Positions 61,232 to 64,000 of a stretch of DNA of 64,000 nt are shown here, piece by piece (the stretch's first letter is position 1; each line of letters starts with the position of its first letter). The position numbers and the translations under genes are program-made. The notes under the pieces are model-generated. The model worked only from the letters and a program-made list of their open reading frames with translations. It was not told where the DNA came from and did no database searches. The DNA comes from Hymenobacter aquaticus (GTDB lineage Bacteria > Bacteroidota > Bacteroidia > Cytophagales > Hymenobacteraceae), in NCBI RefSeq assembly GCF_004765605.1, contig NZ_SRLC01000003.1, positions 558,001 through 622,000 of the forward strand, read 5' to 3'.

Positions 61232-62647
61232 TTACAGGCGCGGGTCGGTTTCCACGGGCGCGTCGTAGGCCGGAGTGGCCAGGGCCGAGGGCTCGGTCTG
61301 CGGCAGGCGAATGTCATCGGCGTCGTTGACCCGCAGCGTGAGCAGGCCGGAGATGATCATCGACACGCCGCCCAGCACCAGCGTGTACACCGATTCGCCG
61401 TGGAACACGCTCTTGGTGAAAAAGCCCAGAATCAGGCCAGCCACCACCTGCGGAATCACGATGAAGAAGTTGAACACGCCCATGTAGTAGCCCATTTTAT
61501 TGGCGGGCAGGGCCCCGGCCAGCATGGCGTAGGGCACGCTCAGAATCGAGGCCCAGGCCACGCCCACGCCCACCATCGAGAGCAGCAGCAGGTTGGGGTT
61601 CTGGATAAAGTAGATTGAAATCAGCCCCAGGCCGCCGGCGGTGAGGCAGAGCAGGTGCGTGACGCGGCGGCTGGTAGCCCGGGCAATAACGGGCAGCAGC
61701 AGGGCGGCAATGGCCGAAACGCCGTTGTAGACGGCAAAGCATACGCCCACCCAGTCGGCGCCCTCGTTGTAGAGCTTGGAGGTGGTATCGGTGGTGTGGT
61801 AAATGTGGCTGGTCACGGCCGGCGTGGTGTAAATCCACATTGAAAACAGCGCCAGCCAGGAGAAAAACTGCACCACGGCCAGCTGGGCCATGGTAGCGGG
61901 CATGTGGAAGATACCGCCAAACGACTCCCGGATGCCGTTCCAGAAACCCGCCGTGCGCCGCTTTTCCTCCTCAAACTCGGCCAGGTTTTCCGGCGGATAT
62001 TCCTTGGTGCGAATTACCGTCCAGAGTACGGCCAGGAAAAACACGATGCCGCCGATGTAGAAAGCGTACTTCACCGACAGCGGAATCTGGCCGGCGGGGG
62101 CCGTGTTCGGCACGTCAAACCAGTTGGTAAACATCCAGGGCAGCGACGAGGCCACCACGGCCCCCACCCCGATAAAGAACGTCTGGGCCGCGAAGCCGGT
62201 GGTGCGCTGCGCCGAGGGCAGCAGGTCGCCGACCAAGGCCCGGAACGGCTCCATGCTGATGTTGATGCTGGAGTCCATAATCCAGAGCATGCCCACGGCC
62301 ATCCACAGCGCCGTGACGTTGGGCATTACCAGCAGGGCAAACGAGGCCAGAATGGCGCCCACCAGGAAAAACGGGCGCCGCCGGCCCCACGTCGGGCTCC
62401 AGGTGCGGTCCGACATATACCCGATGATGGGCTGCACCAGCATGCCGGTCAGGGGGGCCGCCAGCCAGTACAGGGCAATTTCGGTGCCGCCCAGGGTTTC
62501 GAAGATGCGGCTTACGTTGGCGTTCTGCAACGCAAAGCCAAACTGGATGCCCAGAAAGCCGAAGCTCATGTTCCAGATTTGCCAGAAGCTCAGGCGGGGT
62601 TTCGTACGGGTGTCGGCGGAAGTGGTGGCCGCTACGCTGGATGCCAT
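61232..62647 (-). CDS. SLC45/GPH-type MFS sugar transporter (likely maltose/maltodextrin)
   Basis: A 471-residue transporter with 12 helices. SFWQIWNMSFGFLGIQFGFALQNANVSRIF is the usual start of the GPH/SUT-type MFS family, followed by PIIGYMSDRTWSPTWGRRRPFFLVGAILA (with the RGRRRP-type cytoplasmic motif). The loop carrying EEEKRRT and the last helices are complete. The gene downstream of it in the window's order is a GH13 amylase on the same strand 140 bases upstream, so a role in maltose or maltodextrin uptake is likely. Substrate inferred from the neighbour only. Confidence 0.88.
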   Translation of the reverse strand: MASSVAATTSADTRTKPRLSFWQIWNMSFGFLGIQFGFALQNANVSRIFETLGGTEIALYWLAAPLTGMLVQPIIGYMSDRTWSPTWGRRRPFFLVGAILASFALLVMPNVTALWMAVGMLWIMDSSINISMEPFRALVGDLLPSAQRTTGFAAQTFFIGVGAVVASSLPWMFTNWFDVPNTAPAGQIPLSVKYAFYIGGIVFFLAVLWTVIRTKEYPPENLAEFEEEKRRTAGFWNGIRESFGGIFHMPATMAQLAVVQFFSWLALFSMWIYTTPAVTSHIYHTTDTTSKLYNEGADWVGVCFAVYNGVSAIAALLLPVIARATSRRVTHLLCLTAGGLGLISIYFIQNPNLLLLSMVGVGVAWASILSVPYAMLAGALPANKMGYYMGVFNFFIVIPQVVAGLILGFFTKSVFHGESVYTLVLGGVSMIISGLLTLRVNDADDIRLPQTEPSALATPAYDAPVETDPRL

Positions 62648-62669
62648 TTGTGGGGAATTTTAGGGAGAT

Positions 62670-62786
62670 TTTAGTGCTTGGTGCCTGAACTTAGTGCCTG
62701 GTGCCTGGTACTTAGTGCTTGGTGCTTGGTGCCTAGTGCTTAGAGTGTACTTCCTAAGCACCAGGCACTAAGCACTAGGCACTAAA
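62670..62786. repeat. 117-bp tandem/inverted GTGCCTGG-type repeat
   Basis: Tandem variants of TTAGTGCYTGGTGCCT repeat from 62670 to 62745 and their complements (AGGCACTAAGCACTAGGCACTAAA) follow to 62786, so the first and last bases mirror. It fills the gap between the amylase stop and the transporter start and can fold into a long imperfect hairpin. A short-period repeat of its own type, different from the other elements here. Confidence 0.75.
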
Positions 62787-62788
62787 CC

Positions 62789-64000
62789 CTACTCCTTGGC
62801 CTTGATTTCGAATACGTAGGCGCTCAGGGGCGTCAGGGTGATGGTCAGGTTTTCGGTGGCCGGGGCGTTGTTCAGCACGTCGGTGTAGGTGTAGAACTTG
62901 GTCGGGTCGAGGCCCATAGCCTGCATGGCCGACTTGGGAATGTCGATTTTGGGCGTCAGGGTTACGTCCTTGCTGAAGTTGGCGATGATGAGCAGCTTCT
63001 GCTTGTCGGTGTAGCGCAGGTAGCTGTAGACGCGGCGCTGGTCGTAGTTTTTGCCCAGGTTGTTGGCGTCCTGCAATTCGTAGAACTTACCCTTGCGGAT
63101 AGCGTCGCTGGTGCTGGTCAGGTTGAGCAGGCGGGAGTAGAAGTCGCGCAGCTGCTTTTGCACCCCGTCGAGCTTGCCGCCGTCAAACTTGCCGCCGTTC
63201 ATCCACTTCTGGTGCTCGGGCACGCCCCAGTAGTCGAAGATGGTGGTGCGGCCGTCGGCGCCGCTGAAGCCTTCCGAGCCGTTGGCCGGTTCGCCCACTT
63301 CCTGCCCGAAGTACACCATCACCGGCCCCGAGCCCAGCGTGGCCGACACCGTCATGGCCGGAATTGCGGTGCGCGGGTCGCCGGCAAACTCCTTGGAGGC
63401 AATGCGCTGCTCGTCGTGGTTTTCCAGGAAGCGCAGCATGCGGGAGCCGAAGCCCCGGCTTTCCTCGCTCCACACCTTGGTAATGTCCTCGGTGGTGCCC
63501 GAGCCGGTCATCAGGCGGCGCAGGCCGTCGTAGAGGCCCACCTTGTCGTAGAGGTAGTCGAATTTGCCCTTCTCCAGGTAGTTCTTATACTCCTTGGGGT
63601 TGTAAGCCTCGCCCATGAAGATGATGTCGGGCTTCACCTTTTTCACCTCCGGAATCACCCAGGCCCAAAACTCAGTGGGCACCATCTCGACCATGTCGCA
63701 ACGGAAGCCGTCCACGTCTTTCTGGGCCCAGTACACCAGGATGTCGCGCATCTTGAGCCAGGTGTCGGGCATGGGCTCGAAGTGGGTCTTGCGGCCGTTC
63801 TGGTAGTCCACGCCGTAGTTCAGCTTCACGGTTTCGTACCAGTCGTCTACCTTGGGCGCTTCCGAAAACACGTCGTTGCCGCTGGCCTTGGCCGGGGTTT
63901 CCACAAACTTGCCGTCTTCCTTGGGGCCCAGGGCTGCGCCCAGCGGGTTGCCGGCCTTGGGCACCACCAGGCTCTTGCCGGGCAGGTAGTAGAAGTTGTT
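62789..64000 (-). CDS. alpha-amylase, GH13 (N-terminally incomplete)
   Basis: Only the last 403 residues are visible; the frame runs off the right edge (NNFYYLPGKSLVVPKAG at the visible start). GH13 motifs are: DVDGFRCDMVEMVP (catalytic Asp nucleophile), PDIIFMGEAYNPKEY (acid/base Glu), and RFLENHDEQRIAS (transition-state Asp). After the barrel comes a C-terminal beta domain ending in NLTITLTPLSAYVFEIKAKE. It should cut alpha-1,4-glucans. It lies upstream of the SLC45-type transporter on the same strand, suggesting a starch/maltodextrin pair. Confidence 0.93.
   Translation of the reverse strand, partial: NNFYYLPGKSLVVPKAGNPLGAALGPKEDGKFVETPAKASGNDVFSEAPKVDDWYETVKLNYGVDYQNGRKTHFEPMPDTWLKMRDILVYWAQKDVDGFRCDMVEMVPTEFWAWVIPEVKKVKPDIIFMGEAYNPKEYKNYLEKGKFDYLYDKVGLYDGLRRLMTGSGTTEDITKVWSEESRGFGSRMLRFLENHDEQRIASKEFAGDPRTAIPAMTVSATLGSGPVMVYFGQEVGEPANGSEGFSGADGRTTIFDYWGVPEHQKWMNGGKFDGGKLDGVQKQLRDFYSRLLNLTSTSDAIRKGKFYELQDANNLGKNYDQRRVYSYLRYTDKQKLLIIANFSKDVTLTPKIDIPKSAMQAMGLDPTKFYTYTDVLNNAPATENLTITLTPLSAYVFEIKAKE

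Noticed and set aside
62670-62786. CRISPR-like array
   Set aside because: Units are too short and variable, there are no spacers, and the second half is inverted; it is a simple palindromic repeat. No cas genes nearby.

Overview
This 64 kb window looks like chromosomal DNA of a GC-rich member of the Bacteroidota, most likely a Hymenobacter-like Cytophagales bacterium. This is inferred from gene content (DUF4175, bacterial GH3, OmpP1-like protein next to CoaX, MMPL/RND, Bacteroidota-type DksA-like protein), from TAnnTTTG -7 promoter boxes, from the lack of purine-rich ribosome sites, and from a single-organism codon style. There are no phage, IS, CRISPR, rRNA or tRNA genes. The coding content is core housekeeping, mostly on the minus strand.

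Layout. 1-8 kb: partial AIM24 protein, GH3 adenylase, LptB, M61 peptidase, DoxX-like protein, RecJ and a 37-residue membrane protein. 8-17.8 kb: cell-envelope cluster (TPR protein, PpiD, small membrane protein, LptC, OmpP1-like protein, CoaX, RluB-type pseudouridine synthase, DksA/TraR-like regulator). 18-23 kb: RibH, TPR membrane protein, PdhA, then plus-strand RecF, DciA-like DUF721 and a thioesterase. 23-23.76 kb: an AT-rich island with a canonical parS, a small HTH gene and an unusual TGTAAC cluster. 23.8-34 kb: GDPD, DUF2939, PLDc_N, rhomboid, polyprenyl synthase, TonB-like protein, RNase R, fused oligopeptide ABC ATPase, LspA. 34-42 kb: IleRS, RND transporter, GlyRS. 42.4-46.3 kb: PiT phosphate transporter, two small proteins, and about 1.2 kb of non-coding DNA packed with DnaA boxes (candidate oriC). 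46.3-57 kb: a Bacteroidota-conserved block (Ig-like lipoprotein, methyltransferase, MnmG, arginyl-transferase-like protein, YbeY, RsbW-like ATPase, DUF4175). 57.4-64 kb: M16 protease, small unknown protein, SLC45/GPH sugar transporter and the C-terminal part of a GH13 amylase (maltose utilisation pair).

The main result is that this appears to be the replication-origin neighbourhood. There are eight TTATCCAC octamers between 43.95 and 45.96 kb, with AT-rich tracts between them. A canonical ParB site (TGTTTCACGTGGAACA) lies 22 kb away, a degenerate parS-like palindrome lies upstream of mnmG, and RecF/DciA and MnmG are nearby. The second result is a set of short intergenic palindromic repeat elements. 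Two of them (33.3 and 57.3 kb) are built the same way and share a core. One GC-rich family seems to have inserted in frame into ileS. The third is the HTH gene wrapped in TGTAAC sites directly beside parS, which could be a small undescribed regulatory or nucleoid-associated unit.
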